A stretch of 64,000 nt of DNA, taken from Cliona cf. orientalis. Lineage: Eukaryota > Porifera > Demospongiae > Clionaida > Clionaidae. The notes under the pieces are model-generated. The model made no database searches. It was not told where the DNA came from and worked only from the letters and a program-made list of their open reading frames with translations. Location of the stretch: contig OZ005692.1 of NCBI GenBank assembly GCA_963930775.1, positions 5,442,135 through 5,506,134 of the forward strand, in the 5' to 3' direction. Within the stretch, counting starts at the first letter, position 1. Each line of letters begins with the position of its first letter. Below, piece by piece: positions 12,560-24,108 of the stretch. A program made the translations under genes and the position numbers.

Positions 12560-14046
12560 GTGAGTTTTTATTATGTTGCATGAAGCCCTGTAACATTAAA
12601 GGTGCCGCTATGCCAGTATAATATGCCATATACTATAATTCGCAAAAATTTCATCTTGTGCGAAGTGACGAAAATTTTTTTACATTAAAGTAGTTTACCT
12701 GTACTAATTTATACAGCAAATGTATGGCGAGCGCTTGAAGTTGACGAAAATATTGTCACATGAATAATTCCAACACAAAAATTTGTGAAACGAAATTACG
12801 GTAGTATATATACATTATCTAGATATTGTAGTACTACATGTAGTTGTAGATATTGGCGTGAAGTTGTAAGTAATTATTGATAAGTAACTAGCAAGGCTTA
12901 TCCAAACTATACCTTATATGTACACTGTACTTTATGGAGTGGCAATTGGAGACTATCTACTGGTAGCTCTGCCTTCAGTCCTTTCATTTTAGAGCACTCA
13001 CTACATGATAGATTTTTCCGAGAAGTCTAGTGTCTCCCTGGGGCACACAGCATAGAAAGAGGTCCTACACTAGTTGTAGATGCAACAATCAGTGCAGCCC
13101 TGATGCTTTAAGTCACTACTGTGCGAATATCTGCCGTGTGGCACTCAAGCCCAGAGGAGATTCGATAGGGTCAAAAGGTCAGCAATAACTCCGAGCATTC
13201 TTATACTTTGACCCCAGATTTGGACAGTCTGTGTGATAAAAGTAATTGGCAGCTTTTCTATGCCATCAGACTTACTATAGTAGCTTGCCTTGCTGTCCAA
13301 GGTAGCAAATTTAGCCAAATAGTAGCCTAGAAAATCGTTCACAAAGGGTACAGGGCTTGAACTAGTATTAGATACGACGAAAAACACCACTGAGACACTT
13401 TCATAGTAAGATACGGCGGTGAAAACAGTCATTCAGGGGTTTTGGGGGATATGGGGAGCATTTTGGCCTCCCCCCAACTAAAAGTGGCTCTGCCCCCCTG
13501 AGTTGCTCCCATTATTAATCAAGAAATACATGTACACGTAACACATAATATTCTTCTCAACTTTCTGCTCCAAATGTCCACTATTTGTTCCAGTTCTTCA
13601 TCATAGAATCTCCACAGATTCCGCCTGGAAAAAATAGTGGAAGAAGGAATTTGTGACTGCCAACTAACATTATTTTTCTGGATCAACATTCCAGTGCAGA
13701 AGAAATAGTCAGTATACCTCCTAAGAAATGAATAACACTTTACAGATAATCATAGCTCATACAGTGGAGAGTGATAAGCAACACAGCTACCCACCGCAAA
13801 TTGGTTGAATAGTTGACAGGCATTGCAGTATAGCAAATGTTACCCTATATCCTACAAATTTCCTACTTCCAATAACAATTACTATAATATACCGTAGTTA
13901 CCAGCCTCCTAGAGCCAATCATTTGAGCTCAAGCACATGTGCAGTGTGTGAGAGTGCACAATAAGCATAATATTTTATAGCTCTTTTCAAATTTGCTGTG
14001 AGCTACACACGTACGTGGCTAACTTAGAATTCTGGTATAACCAAAT
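12560..14046. other. No exon confirmed; weak MITE at about 12630-12803
   Basis: Inverted CGCAAAAATTT and AAATTTGTGAAACG blocks mark a decayed MITE ending TTACGGTA. A minus-strand open frame at 13145-13432 has no recognisable motif or splice support. The rest shows no gene. Confidence 0.35.
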
Positions 14047-14260
14047 TACCATATTTATATGTACTTGAGTAGCAGCCGCATGTATTAATTTCAGCCTTGC
14101 GGATGTACGGCCACTGATCAAGGGCGGCTTTTATTAACTTGGGAGTGGTACCTCTTGATATCATTAGCACAATAGAGTGGACTGCTTTCGAATAATTATA
14201 ATTATGATCGAAAAAATAAGCAGCTGAACCAGGATAAGAGTGTTCATGCAACTACAGTAC
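14047..14260. mobile_element. Half of the GCGGCTRCTATTAAT MITE family
   Basis: It matches the left arm and middle of the element at 6882-7210: AATTTCAGCCTTGC, CTTTTATTAACTTG, CCTCTTGATATCATTAGCAC. The matching right arm appears near 14905-15110, so the pieces may be one element split by later sequence. Confidence 0.45.
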
Positions 14261-14592
14261 AAACGTGGTATCAGCGTTCCGGTAGGATGACATAGTCAAG
14301 GCTGCCATGCACTATCAACACCTTATACTGTTATGTAAACACAGACTGCATGACTATGAGGAGATATTCTCGCCCTGAGCTGCATTTAAGAGCGGGGGAG
14401 GGCAATCACCAACCCCCCAAAATTCATAGTGTGGCTTTTGATACGTGAGTTTGCCTCCCCCGTGGTATGCCCAAAAAGCCACCCTCCCCCCCCCCCCCCC
14501 AAACTTCGGAAATTCTAGATGCAGCCCTGTGACGCCTAATAGTACATTTTCAAAGTCTGTTGGACCATGCTGTATTTACTGCCTTTTCTAAC

Positions 14593-14860
14593 TAATGGAG
14601 AGCCTGAGGAGGAAATCTGCATGCAACATCCTAACACATATCAAGAAGAGAAAACCTTATTTTCAGATTAAAGATATCTCTTTACAGGCTAGGTGCAACC
14701 CAAACCCAAATCCAGCACTAGGGGATTCTATGGTGCAGGCTGGAATTGTACAGAGTAATGCTGACCCTTGTGTATTCACCCAGTCAACATTGATGATCTA
14801 ATTCTTATCAGATGTTATGTTGGAAATAAAAGGGCCTCTGTCCGAGCAGTTTAAAAAATG
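14593..14860 (+). pseudogene. Copia-type reverse transcriptase remnant
   Basis: Shifting frames give the ordered Copia motifs: NGEPEEEICMQHP (family form NGxLEEEVYMxQP), FRLKISLYRL (family LxKSLYGL), SNADPCVF and then NIDDLILI (family YVDDLIL). These lie in correct order within 270 bp but need at least two frame changes, so this is a decayed long-terminal-repeat retrotransposon fragment. No LTRs were found. Confidence 0.6.
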
Positions 14861-14904
14861 GATCAACTCCATTACTGTGGCTTTTGTCTATGGACAGAAC
14901 TGCA

Positions 14905-15110
14905 TATATACCGTCATATAGAAGCTGCACCCCGATTAGTAACCACCTTCAAATAGTAACCACATGTGGAGCTCTACGAAAGAAATAGTAGCTGCACGCA
15001 TGTGCAAACACAAGTAAATGGGTGTAGCTACGATCGCAAGCCATGAGCGATCGTTAATTCACAACAAAAATATGGCAGAAGACATCCTTGGCTTTATTCA
15101 GCCATGAGTA
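14905..15110. mobile_element. Other half of the GCGGCTRCTATTAAT MITE family
   Basis: Begins TACCGTCATATAGAAGCTGC and carries CCCCGATTAGTAACCACC, plus GATCGCAAGCCATGAGCGAT. The latter is shared, reverse-complemented, with the right part of the element at 6882-7210. Confidence 0.4.
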
Positions 15111-16755
15111 GATTTGATAGGGATGTTGAACTACATGCAAACATGTTCTGGGAGGATGGAGTAGATAATATGGAGTAACTGAATCAACACCATGTTGAGA
15201 TCATGTAGGTAGTATAGCAGGTGTGTCCCACAATAATAATATGGCCCACAATGGCCCACCGTGGCACCAGCTGCAGTACAGTTGTACAGCTATTCGACTC
15301 TTGAATCGTTCAACGTTGCCTTGTCCATTGTGCTTGTCCTTGAATACCTACTTGCACCTGACTGCTGTTCTTCTGGGAGCTTTACTATAATATACATGTA
15401 GCTCCCAAATGTCATTGACAATAAGATTGATACTTTGAATCAGTTGCAAGTTTCCACTCGGTCATATGTAGACTGCTAAAGGCTTCATCCAATCATACTC
15501 TACCCCATTGTCTATTTTAGATTTCATTATCAGCTCACCATAACAATATTACTCTCACTAAAGGTGAGCATGCATCATGCGACATTGATACATTTCTCAA
15601 TTGAGATAAATTGGGGAACTGTGGGGCAATGAACAGCGAGAGAGAAACGTAAAACACACAGAGTCCGTCACACAACATACAGGACACACAAACAGCTTTG
15701 ACAGAAACTGACAGAACTCAATAGCTCAACAAGTGTACATAGCATGGGTATATATAGTATACACATGTAACAGAACTACACTGGGATGGGCCAACTTAAG
15801 ACATAATTTATTTAGGACATGTGGCCAACATGTCCACGGAAAAAAACCCTCTTAAAAAACCTCTGTGGGGAAAAATTGTGAGGGGAAAAAACCAACTTAA
15901 AATAGCATCCCAGGGCTAGCTATGTTGATCTTCATCCGAAGCCTCCATGGTTGAGGGCTTGCCTAGGTGGGATGTCGTTTGCACAGGTCCTGAACTGCAT
16001 GGGGTGGGACTTGCAGGGGTAGAAAAGGGAGCATGTGAGGGATGCACTATAGTCTACGTATACCACATTAATTATTATAAACTTGACACTTGCGTTTTCC
16101 ATTTTGAATTTGAAATTTCCAGGTAGCAGACGTTGCTGTTCTTGCTTGAGAGAGGACTACCATCCCGCTTCCGCTTTAATTAAATAGCCACTATCCCTGT
16201 ACCTGGCAACTCAGGAATGCACAACATGTACATGCACCCTCATGAGCCCCACCCCCATTTCTGCATGCAGAGCCCTAGCGCTAGAGAGCTTATTTTCCGT
16301 CTAATTCACTGCGTTCAAACGACAGAAAATACACTTATTAATTCCAAAGGAATGAAATGAACAGGCAGTTCCAACTCCCACTGCCTCAACAACCCTACCA
16401 TTACCAAGGCTAACTTACTCGGGAAAAAATCTCTCCCTCATATATCTTCCGTAATCTTTGCTCGGTAGGGTTAACTTAAAGCTCACCTCTTCACCACTCA
16501 CATGATTCGACTCCAGATAGCGTCGCTAATAATTTTCACATGTGATATTTATTGATCATTTTCCTAGTGCATTTGAGCAGACTGTCCTTAATTACTTTTG
16601 GTGCTCCATGACCGAGCTGTACTACTACTTAATTAGAGTTGTTACAACTTCTTCAATAGAGGTTACTTGAAAAATTACAGAGTGGAAAACAATACTTATC
16701 ATCAATATGTAGTAGAATCTTGATTATCCGAACTAATTGAAGATATATGTGTACA
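15111..16755. other. No gene seen
   Basis: About 1.6 kb without splice-supported coding sequence on either strand. It is mixed, moderately AT-rich sequence with no clear tandem repeat. Confidence 0.35.
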
Positions 16756-16931
16756 TACCGTAGATCTGGAAATTTTCGAGTAAAGAAACTTTTGTATGAT
16801 TAATTTTCGTGTAAAAAAATTTTCGTAGGAACGACCCCTTACCGCATTAGCGTTAATAGTGCATGCTAATTTTCGTAGCCGCCATCGACTATGAAAATAT
16901 TTTTACAACAAAAATTTCCAGATTTACGGTA
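16756..16931. mobile_element. MITE, TACCGTAGATCTGG family
   Basis: 176 bp bounded by TACCGTAGATCTGGAAATTT and its near reverse complement AAATTTCCAGATTTACGGTA, with inverted TTTTCGTAG blocks inside. The shared TACCGTA ends link it to the MITEs at 765, 29800, 34613 and 40594. Confidence 0.7.
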
Positions 16932-18665
16932 AATCCAATTTGTACACATGAACAAGTCGCCAATATGTCCCCAACTTCTGCTCATGACAATAGACAGCAC
17001 CTTTGCTTTCTTTTACCGCAGTAGCCATAGTCAATGACCACTTCACTCAGCTGTTATGTTGCTATGGCACCCGACAACTCCTCTCTCACATCAGCAATCC
17101 AGATTTCTCAATAAAGATCCTGCACAATGTGCACACGCATTCAAACACGAGTGCAATCATGGACGAGTATTGCCCACTAAATGTTTCTAACAAGAATATT
17201 TCTTTCAAAGAGAACCACTGGGTGGTATTGGTACCCTTTCCATGCAACTGGTGACATGCAGCCCAAAGACAATGCTGTGGACCAAAACCACTTCCAATGC
17301 CTCAGGGCCATAGTCTAGGCGGCACTTGGACAGCATCATTCGTAGGCAATCCTACATGTAGGCATCTTGACTAGAGCCTGAGCATGGGTTAAGGTAGATC
17401 CAGTTGGATGCCAAGCCCTTACTATTCAATGATTACAACTCTCAAGGCGATGATGGTGTTTTTAGTCTTGAACTTGATGCCTGACAATACTACATGTATA
17501 TTGGGCATAACATTATAAGAAAGCTCCTTGAGGAGTTTGACATAAGCTGATCGTTGAAATCATCAATTCCTTTTTTTTTTATATAGCTTCTAGTGTAAGT
17601 ACCCCACTGTTTGTGGAGTGGATGTTCATAGTCCAAAGACCAGATTACTGTAGAAATCAAGGATGGGCCGCATTACGTCTAGTTACAGGAGCAAGTGGGA
17701 GGTTATATATCAAGCACAAAATACTGTCCTTTGGATATAATAATAATATTATTATTGAGCCAGCCAATTTACTGAGAAATGAAGATGTCGGTCCAGGACC
17801 CACTCTTCAGCCAAAACTTCTAGCCTTCTTTAGCCATCCTCAAACAAAATCTTGAGAAAAGACTGATCCACAAGATGATAAAGTTATTCAAAATTGGAGT
17901 ATCAAAATGGGTTCCAACATGGTCGATTGTGTGCAAGAAACATCCAATATCGACAATAGTGGGGTATGCTATCTCAATATCTATATTGAAACATTAATTT
18001 TGTGGATCCTCGAGGCTCTGTCTCACATAGCGGCAAGCAAGTTACTACAATGTCATGTATAGCTAGAGTGAAATCAGAATGCCATGAGTAACAGAGAGAA
18101 CACTGATTAGCTCTCTTACAATCTCCTCTCCAGTCTTGTTGTCAATGAGTATATACTTTTTGGATTGGCTGCCAGTTTCAGGTTCCAAGCTTAAGTCAGG
18201 TTGCTCCTTTCTAAGTTACTTCTTGGTTGTTCCTCTGCTTCTCAGTCCCATCACATCGATCATAGCCGAATTTTGACATGCATGTATGCATCTCTCACCA
18301 AACATCAGCCAAATCTTCTTCAATCCCGATTGTTATCACCTGATCACCAGGCCCCTGAATGTAATCCTTATATTCACTGCGCGTGCTATGACTATCCTAG
18401 CTTGCTGTTGTGATGGTGGTGTGCTTAACTGATGAGATCCGTGCATATACACATACCCACACCTTCATAATAATATTATTGTGCTTGCCCAGTCATCATG
18501 CCCCCTCTCTCGCTAGCTCCACCCTCAGTATAATTATTTTGATGCACACCCCAACTATTCTCCCAGCCCTAAATTTAAGCCATTAATAATATTATTCTCA
18601 TAGAGTCTGATGGTGACCAGCTGGATATCCCAATCTATTATTTATATTATTCTTTTACTGTTTAG
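16932..18665. other. No confirmed gene; possible decayed coding pieces
   Basis: Plus-strand open frames at 17003-17254 and 17613-17855 have mixed composition but no recognised domain and no clear splice sites. They may be transposon remnants. The end of this stretch is a good acceptor (tttactgtttag) just before 18666. Confidence 0.3.
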
Positions 18666-19452
18666 GGTGGTCCACTTCTCAAGATTACTGGCAACCTACC
18701 ACTTGAGTGCACACAAGAAGCAGATGGAAGCCTCTTGATCAGATTGAACCTCCAGGCTACAGTTTCAACAGACCCTTGTACAATCAGTCATGTTGAAACG
18801 GTGACTAAAGCTAGCTCAAATACAGCCAATACCAGTGCGGAGCTTTTAGGTACAATCATCAATGGTGAACAGCCCAAGTCACCAGCTCTGATGCAGGATG
18901 TTAACATTACGAACAATTCAATAACACCAGCAGCAGTACCACTATCAGGCTTAATGTACACTGACACATCACATCAGAGTGAAGTCACTGATGGAAGTGT
19001 GGAGCCTCAAAGTGTAATTGTTAGTGGTAAACCACCTGAGCCTTCAAAAATACAAACTCCAATTCAACAAATTGGAAATAAATCCACGCCACCTATACCA
19101 GTGCCGCGTGTAAGGACATTACCAAGGGGTCGTACTTCTAAAGCGGAAATAGTAACATCCACAAAAGCAAGCACCAATTCTATTGAGGTATTGCCACTCT
19201 CAGTTAAGGACCAACGCTCCGTTTTACCTGCTACACTTCCTCATTTAAATACTGTTGGTCATCAGCTCCATAGGCCAAGACACTTTACACATACATACTG
19301 TTGAAAATGGTGCAGTATCAGTAACTTCTAACTCAGGCATGGAGCGACAGAGATCACAAACACTTCCAAGGAGGCCACCTACAGCTAGAAAAAACTTACC
19401 AGAGAGTGGTGGTGCAACAACTGAGACGTCAATGGGAGCAAAATTAGCATAA
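18666..19452 (+). pseudogene. Proline/threonine-rich 3' exon with a frameshift
   Basis: It opens after a pyrimidine-rich AG acceptor in phase 0 with GGPLLKITGNLPLECTQEAD. A low-complexity Ser/Thr/Pro region follows, with PPIPVPRVRTLPRGRTSK. This frame stops at 19304. From about 19295 the +1 frame continues TVENGAVSVTSNSGMERQRS, then QTLPRRPPTARKNLP, to a stop at 19450-19452 overlapped by AATAAA (19452-19457). Because RTLPRG and QTLPRRPP are alike in the two frames, a one-base insertion near 19290 is likely. The PxxPxR stretches resemble SH3-binding motifs. It may be the last exon of the kinase at 11525, since the phase fits, or a separate gene. The product is not recognised. Confidence 0.45.
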
Positions 19453-19697
19453 ATAAAATATAACCTCCGTAGAATCATGCAGATCTTGTATACAATATTG
19501 GTGCTGTAACATAATAATTATTATTCTAATCCCCCCCCCCCTTTGATACTGGCTTATAGTATGACAGTAATAATATTATTAATATTAAATTTTTGACCTT
19601 ACATAAAATCTTCTCAAATAAAGTAGCAAAATTTAATATGAACACTATTACAATGCATGTGATGTACAATCTTCGCATGATTAGATCATTGTAGAAG

Positions 19698-21017
19698 TCA
19701 CAGTTTGTCCTTGAAGTCATCAAACAATAGCTGTGGCATAGGTGGCAGAACGGCCTGCATTGACATGGCAATATCCAGCACACTACTGTCCAATCCACGG
19801 GGACCAACCACTTCAAGTCCAACTGGAAGACCATCGGAAGTCATGCCACTCGGGAGAGAAATGGATGGAACACCAGCAATGGCTTGTGGGAATGTGTTGT
19901 GTGAGTATGCAATGAAGGTTGGGAGAGTCTGGTTAGCCACTTGCATATTCATAGGACTTGGCCTCTTGACAGCTGGAAGGATCGTGGTGGGTGCTACAAA
20001 CACATCCAGTGCATTAGCCTCGAAGTAGTTGTCATAAATTTTCTGAACCTTTTCGACCACCTGCTGGCACTGACTGTACCTTTCCTCCGATACTTCACAT
20101 GCTTTAGTGATGATCTCCTTTACTGCTGGATCACCTACTTGTTTGCATAGCTCCTCAAAGCTCACAGGAACTTCTTGATCCTGCAAAAACTTTGGAATGA
20201 GGCGATTCGTTTCATATTTGACAAGATCAAAATATGCTCCTAATAGATCATCAGATAATTCAGCCGGAAAATCTACTTCTATTAATTCAACTCCACCATT
20301 TTTCAGCGACTGAAGTGCACCTTCTGTGACTCGAGATACCTCATGATCAAGTTGGCTGTAGAAATATTGACGAGGTACTCCCATCTTCACACCCGACAAC
20401 TGCCTCACCGCAGGTGAGTATGATGGTACGATGACCTTATGAACCTGTTGAATGATCTCCATTTGACAAGCGAGGATGCCAATGGTATCCGTGGTAGATG
20501 ATAGGGGGCAAACGACTGATGCATCATACAGCTTGATGGTTGGACGATATCCAATCACACCACACAGTGCAGCAGGGATACGTACAGACCCACCAGTATC
20601 AGTACCTAATGCAAAGGGTACTGCATTTATAGCCACAGCAACAGCACTGCCCCCGCTAGAGCCCCCAGGAATGTACCCAGCCTTGCGGGGGTTGTCCACG
20701 TCTTCGTAACTAGGATTTTCGGAGGTTATTCCGAATGCAAGTTCGTGCATATTTACCATACCAACTAGCCGGTAACCACTGTCTAGGAGACGCTGAACGA
20801 CAGGAGAACGGTTCTTTGATACCCAGTTACGTAGGCTTGGCGTAGAGGCAGAGGTCGGCCATGGATGGCCGCAACCGATGTTTGCTTTCACAGCAAATGT
20901 CACATCATAGCCAGGTGAACCCTTCCCGAGTTTATCCAGGTCAATCCTATCTGTGAAAACGTTCATCTTTAACCGTTCAGAACTGTCAGAAAAGGTCGTC
21001 ATGTGCATAGGCTCCAA
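19698..21017 (-). CDS. Amidase-signature hydrolase, intronless
   Basis: One uninterrupted 439-residue frame. Amidase-signature landmarks are all present: catalytic Lys44 in TFAVKANIG, cis-Ser120 in PGGSSGGSAV, and nucleophile Ser144 in GTDTGGSVRIPAALCG. These give the Ser-cisSer-Lys triad of the family, which hydrolyses amide bonds. The rest includes FVAPTTILPAV and a C-terminal GVPSISLPSGMTSDGLPVGL as in bacterial amidases and indoleacetamide hydrolases. There is no signal peptide or membrane helix, so it is probably cytosolic. The substrate cannot be told. The lack of introns beside intron-rich neighbours suggests bacterial origin or a retrocopy (inference). It is convergent with the proline-rich exon and lies beside a 2-kb palindrome. 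The length is slightly below the usual 450-480, with a short N-terminus. Confidence 0.88.
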   Translation of the reverse strand: MEPMHMTTFSDSSERLKMNVFTDRIDLDKLGKGSPGYDVTFAVKANIGCGHPWPTSASTPSLRNWVSKNRSPVVQRLLDSGYRLVGMVNMHELAFGITSENPSYEDVDNPRKAGYIPGGSSGGSAVAVAINAVPFALGTDTGGSVRIPAALCGVIGYRPTIKLYDASVVCPLSSTTDTIGILACQMEIIQQVHKVIVPSYSPAVRQLSGVKMGVPRQYFYSQLDHEVSRVTEGALQSLKNGGVELIEVDFPAELSDDLLGAYFDLVKYETNRLIPKFLQDQEVPVSFEELCKQVGDPAVKEIITKACEVSEERYSQCQQVVEKVQKIYDNYFEANALDVFVAPTTILPAVKRPSPMNMQVANQTLPTFIAYSHNTFPQAIAGVPSISLPSGMTSDGLPVGLEVVGPRGLDSSVLDIAMSMQAVLPPMPQLLFDDFKDKL

Positions 21018-21155
21018 CTTTTCCTGACCGCGTGATACGACGTATCATACGTGATAGGGACTCATAGACCACGACCCGCCTACATGCCTATGTGTGGTGG
21101 GCAAGGGGTGGTCTCTCCTATACCTTACTGTGGTTAGATCGGATCTGTACAATAC
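21018..21155. other. Short 5' flank of the amidase gene
   Basis: 138 bp between the amidase start and the fold-back element. It contains an imperfect palindrome, TGATACGACGTATCA, about 20 bases upstream of the start codon. This could be regulatory, but nothing proves it. Confidence 0.3.
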
Positions 21156-23135
21156 TACACTATTCAAAGATTTACTCCAGCGTTAACTGGCAGGAAAGAG
21201 TGTAGGGGTACACTCTTTCCTGCCAGTATTACTTGGGAAATTGGGGGTTAAAATAGTGTGGGGGTACACAAAGGTCAATGCCCGCGTATTACTGGGAGGA
21301 AACAGTGTAGGGGTACACTCTTTCCTGCCAGTATAACGGGAAAGAAAGAGTGTAGGGGGTACACTCTTTCTGGCCAGTTAATATCGGGAAGAGGAGAATG
21401 CAGGGGTACACTCTTTCTTGCCAGTTAATAGTGGGCAGAGAAGAGTGCAGGGGTACACTCTTTCTTTCCAGTATTAGTAATAGTCGGGAGAGCAATAGTG
21501 TGGGGGTACACACTTTCTTGCCAGTTAGTAAGCAGGCAGAGAAGAGTGCAGGGGTACACTCTTTCTTTCCAGTATTAGTTAGATTCGGGAGAGAAATAGT
21601 GTGGGGGTACACTCTTTCTTGCCAGTTAGTAAGCAGGCAGAGAAGAGTGCAGGGGTACACTCTTTCTTTCCAGTATTAGTTAGATTCGGGAGAGAAATAG
21701 TGTGGGCACTGGGGGTACACTCTTTCTTGCCAGTTAGTAAGCAGGCAGAGAAGAGTGCAGGGGTACACTCTTTCTTTCCAGTATTAGTTAGATTCGAGAG
21801 AGAAATAGTGTGGGGGTACACTCTTTCTTGCCAGTTAGTAAGCAGGCAGAGAAGAGTGCAGGGGTACACTCTTTCTTTCCAGTATTAGTTAGATTCGAGA
21901 GAGAAATAGTGTGGGGGTACACTCTTTCTTGCCAGTTAGTAAGCAGGCAGAGAAGAGTGCAGGGGTACACTCTTTCTTTCCAGTATTAGTTAGATTCGAG
22001 AGAGAAATAGTGTGGGGGTACACTCTTTCTTGCCAGTTAGTAAGCAGGCAGAGAAGAGTGCAGGGGTACACTCTTTCTTTCCAGTATTAGTAAAAATCGG
22101 GAGAGCAATAGTGTGGGGGTACACTCTTTCTTGCATTGCCAGTTAATAAGCAGGCTGAGAGTGCAGGGGTACACTCTTTCCTTATCGCAGTGTGGATGCA
22201 CTGTTTTATCTTGGGTAGCTGGCTAGCTATACTCCTTCAGTGCATAATATGCGCATAATGGCAAAGAAAGAGTGTACCCCTGCACTCTTCTCTGCCTGCT
22301 TATTAACTGGCAAGAAAGAGTGTACCCCCCCCCACACTATTGCTCTCCCAAGTTTTACTAATACTGGAAAGAAAGAGTGTACCCCTGCACTCTTCTCTGC
22401 CTGCTTACTAACTGGCAAGAAAGAGTGTACCCCCACACTATTGCTCTCCCGACTATTACTAATACTGGAAAGAAAGAGTGTACCCCTGCACTCTTCTCTG
22501 CCCACTATTAACGGGTAAGAAAGAGTGTACCCCTGCACTCTCCTCTTCCCGATATTAACTGGCCAGAAAGAGTGTACCCCTACACTCTTTCTTTCCCGTT
22601 ATACTGGCAGGAAAGAGTGTACCCCTACACTATTGCTCTCCTGACTTTTACTAATACTGGAAAGAAAGAGTGTACCCCTGCACTCTTCTCTGCCTGCTTA
22701 CTAACTGGCAAAAAAGAGTGTACCCCCACACTATTTCTCTCCCGAATCTAACTAATACTGGAAAGAAAGAGTGTACCCCTGCACTCTTCTCTGTCTGCTT
22801 ACTAACTGGCAAGAAAGAGTGTACCCCCACACTATTTCTCTCCCGAATCTAACTAGCTAATACTGGAAAGAAAGAGTGTACCCCTGCACTCTTCTCTGCC
22901 TGCTTACTAACTGGCAAGAAAGAGTGTACCCCCACACTATTGCTCTCCCGACTATTACTAATACTGGAAAGAAAGAGTGTACCCCTACACTATTTCCTCC
23001 CAGTAATACGCGGACATTGACCTTTGTGTACCCCCACACTATTTTAACCCCCAATTTCCCGAGTAACACTGGCAGGAAAGAGTGTACCCACTCTTTCCTG
23101 CCAGTTAACGCTGGAGTAAATCTTTGAATAGTGTA
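21156..23135. mobile_element. Giant fold-back element 1 (101-bp repeats in inverted arms)
   Basis: A 1.98-kb palindrome. The ends are TACACTATTCAAAGATTTAC at the left and its reverse complement at the right. The matching arms run inward through distinct subterminal motifs (TTAACTGGCAGGAAAGAGTG, AATTGGGGGTTAAAATAGTG). Then come 101-bp tandem units holding GAGTGCAGGGGTACACTC and CTTTCTTGCCAGTTAGTAAG. The arms meet around 22180-22250. If TA is the target duplication (21156-21157, 23134-23135), the ends read CACTATTC, fitting a Tc1/mariner-like element. No transposase is present. Many open frames on both strands are simple consequences of the repeat. Confidence 0.85.
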
Positions 23136-24108
23136 ATTTAATCCACACCGGTTAGATCTGCGACCGGGGTCACGGGGTAGTCACTGGGTCACCGAGGTTT
23201 TTCATATGTGGTCACCAGGTCACGGCGTTAAAATTGCTATTCCGCGGTCAGAGCTCAAACATGGACGAGGTTGTCAGACATGTCAAATACTAGCTAAATA
23301 ATACGTAGGTACATACCGGTATGTACCTACGTATCATGATTTAGCTAGTATTTGAGCCAGTAAAAGGTTTAGCTATAGATAACCTAGTATCATTCTGCCA
23401 TCATGATGATCTAGATCTGAGTATAGCAGGGCCGGGGGAAGGTAGAAAATTATGGTGAGGCTAAAGCGGTAGCATCATACTGATGTGCAAGGGGTATGGG
23501 GGGGGGGGGGGCTAGCATCTCCTTCCCCCAGAATTATATTTCTGAGATGGACACTTTCAGCTGTATTAACTCTCAGTTCATGGATGATGCCTGGTCGCTA
23601 AAATCTCTAAGACTAGGACTACAGATGCTATTATAATGGTAGTTGCACGTGCATATGGTTGCTAGAGCGTGCGCTTATAAGCGCTTGCGCAGAACACGCG
23701 GTAGGCGTGGTTCATAGTTTCAGCACGCCCAACTAGCACATAGCTACGAAAATCAGACCAAATATTGCTCAGGCCATGGCCTGAGCAGCCGGAGCGGCTC
23801 CCCCGGCCCTGTATTATAGCTATGTATGACAAGCGCAGCTCATCAATCATGCACATGTATCAGCCTTTTGCATGGATGGCATTATTTGACACAATCATGT
23901 GGCATATATGTAAATCATCTTATTCCATATATATCACAAAGACTACGTGAATCTCCTATTAGCGACATTCATGTATGAGTGAAGCTATGAATTTAATCTA
24001 CAAAAATGGGTGTGCCACTTTTATCAGTACCGTCTTTAATAAGTTTAGCTGCTATAGCTACACCTTCTGAGAGTCTAAAACAACATCAGCTAGCTACTGA
24101 AATTAATC
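23136..24108. other. No gene; short palindrome inside
   Basis: Contains GGTCACCxGGTCACGG-type short repeats at about 23160-23225, a G-run, and a near-perfect hairpin at 23283-23355. No exon was recognised. Confidence 0.4.
23283..23355. repeat. 73-bp near-perfect palindrome
   Basis: CAAATACTAGCTAAAT at the left pairs with ATTTAGCTAGTATTTG at the right, with TACGTAGGTACATACCGG at the centre continuing the pairing. It would form an almost loopless hairpin. Confidence 0.75.

Noticed and set aside
21289-23127. Many 60-120-codon open frames on both strands
   Set aside because: All are produced by the 101-bp tandem repeats and repeat with the same period. No start context, splice or domain support.
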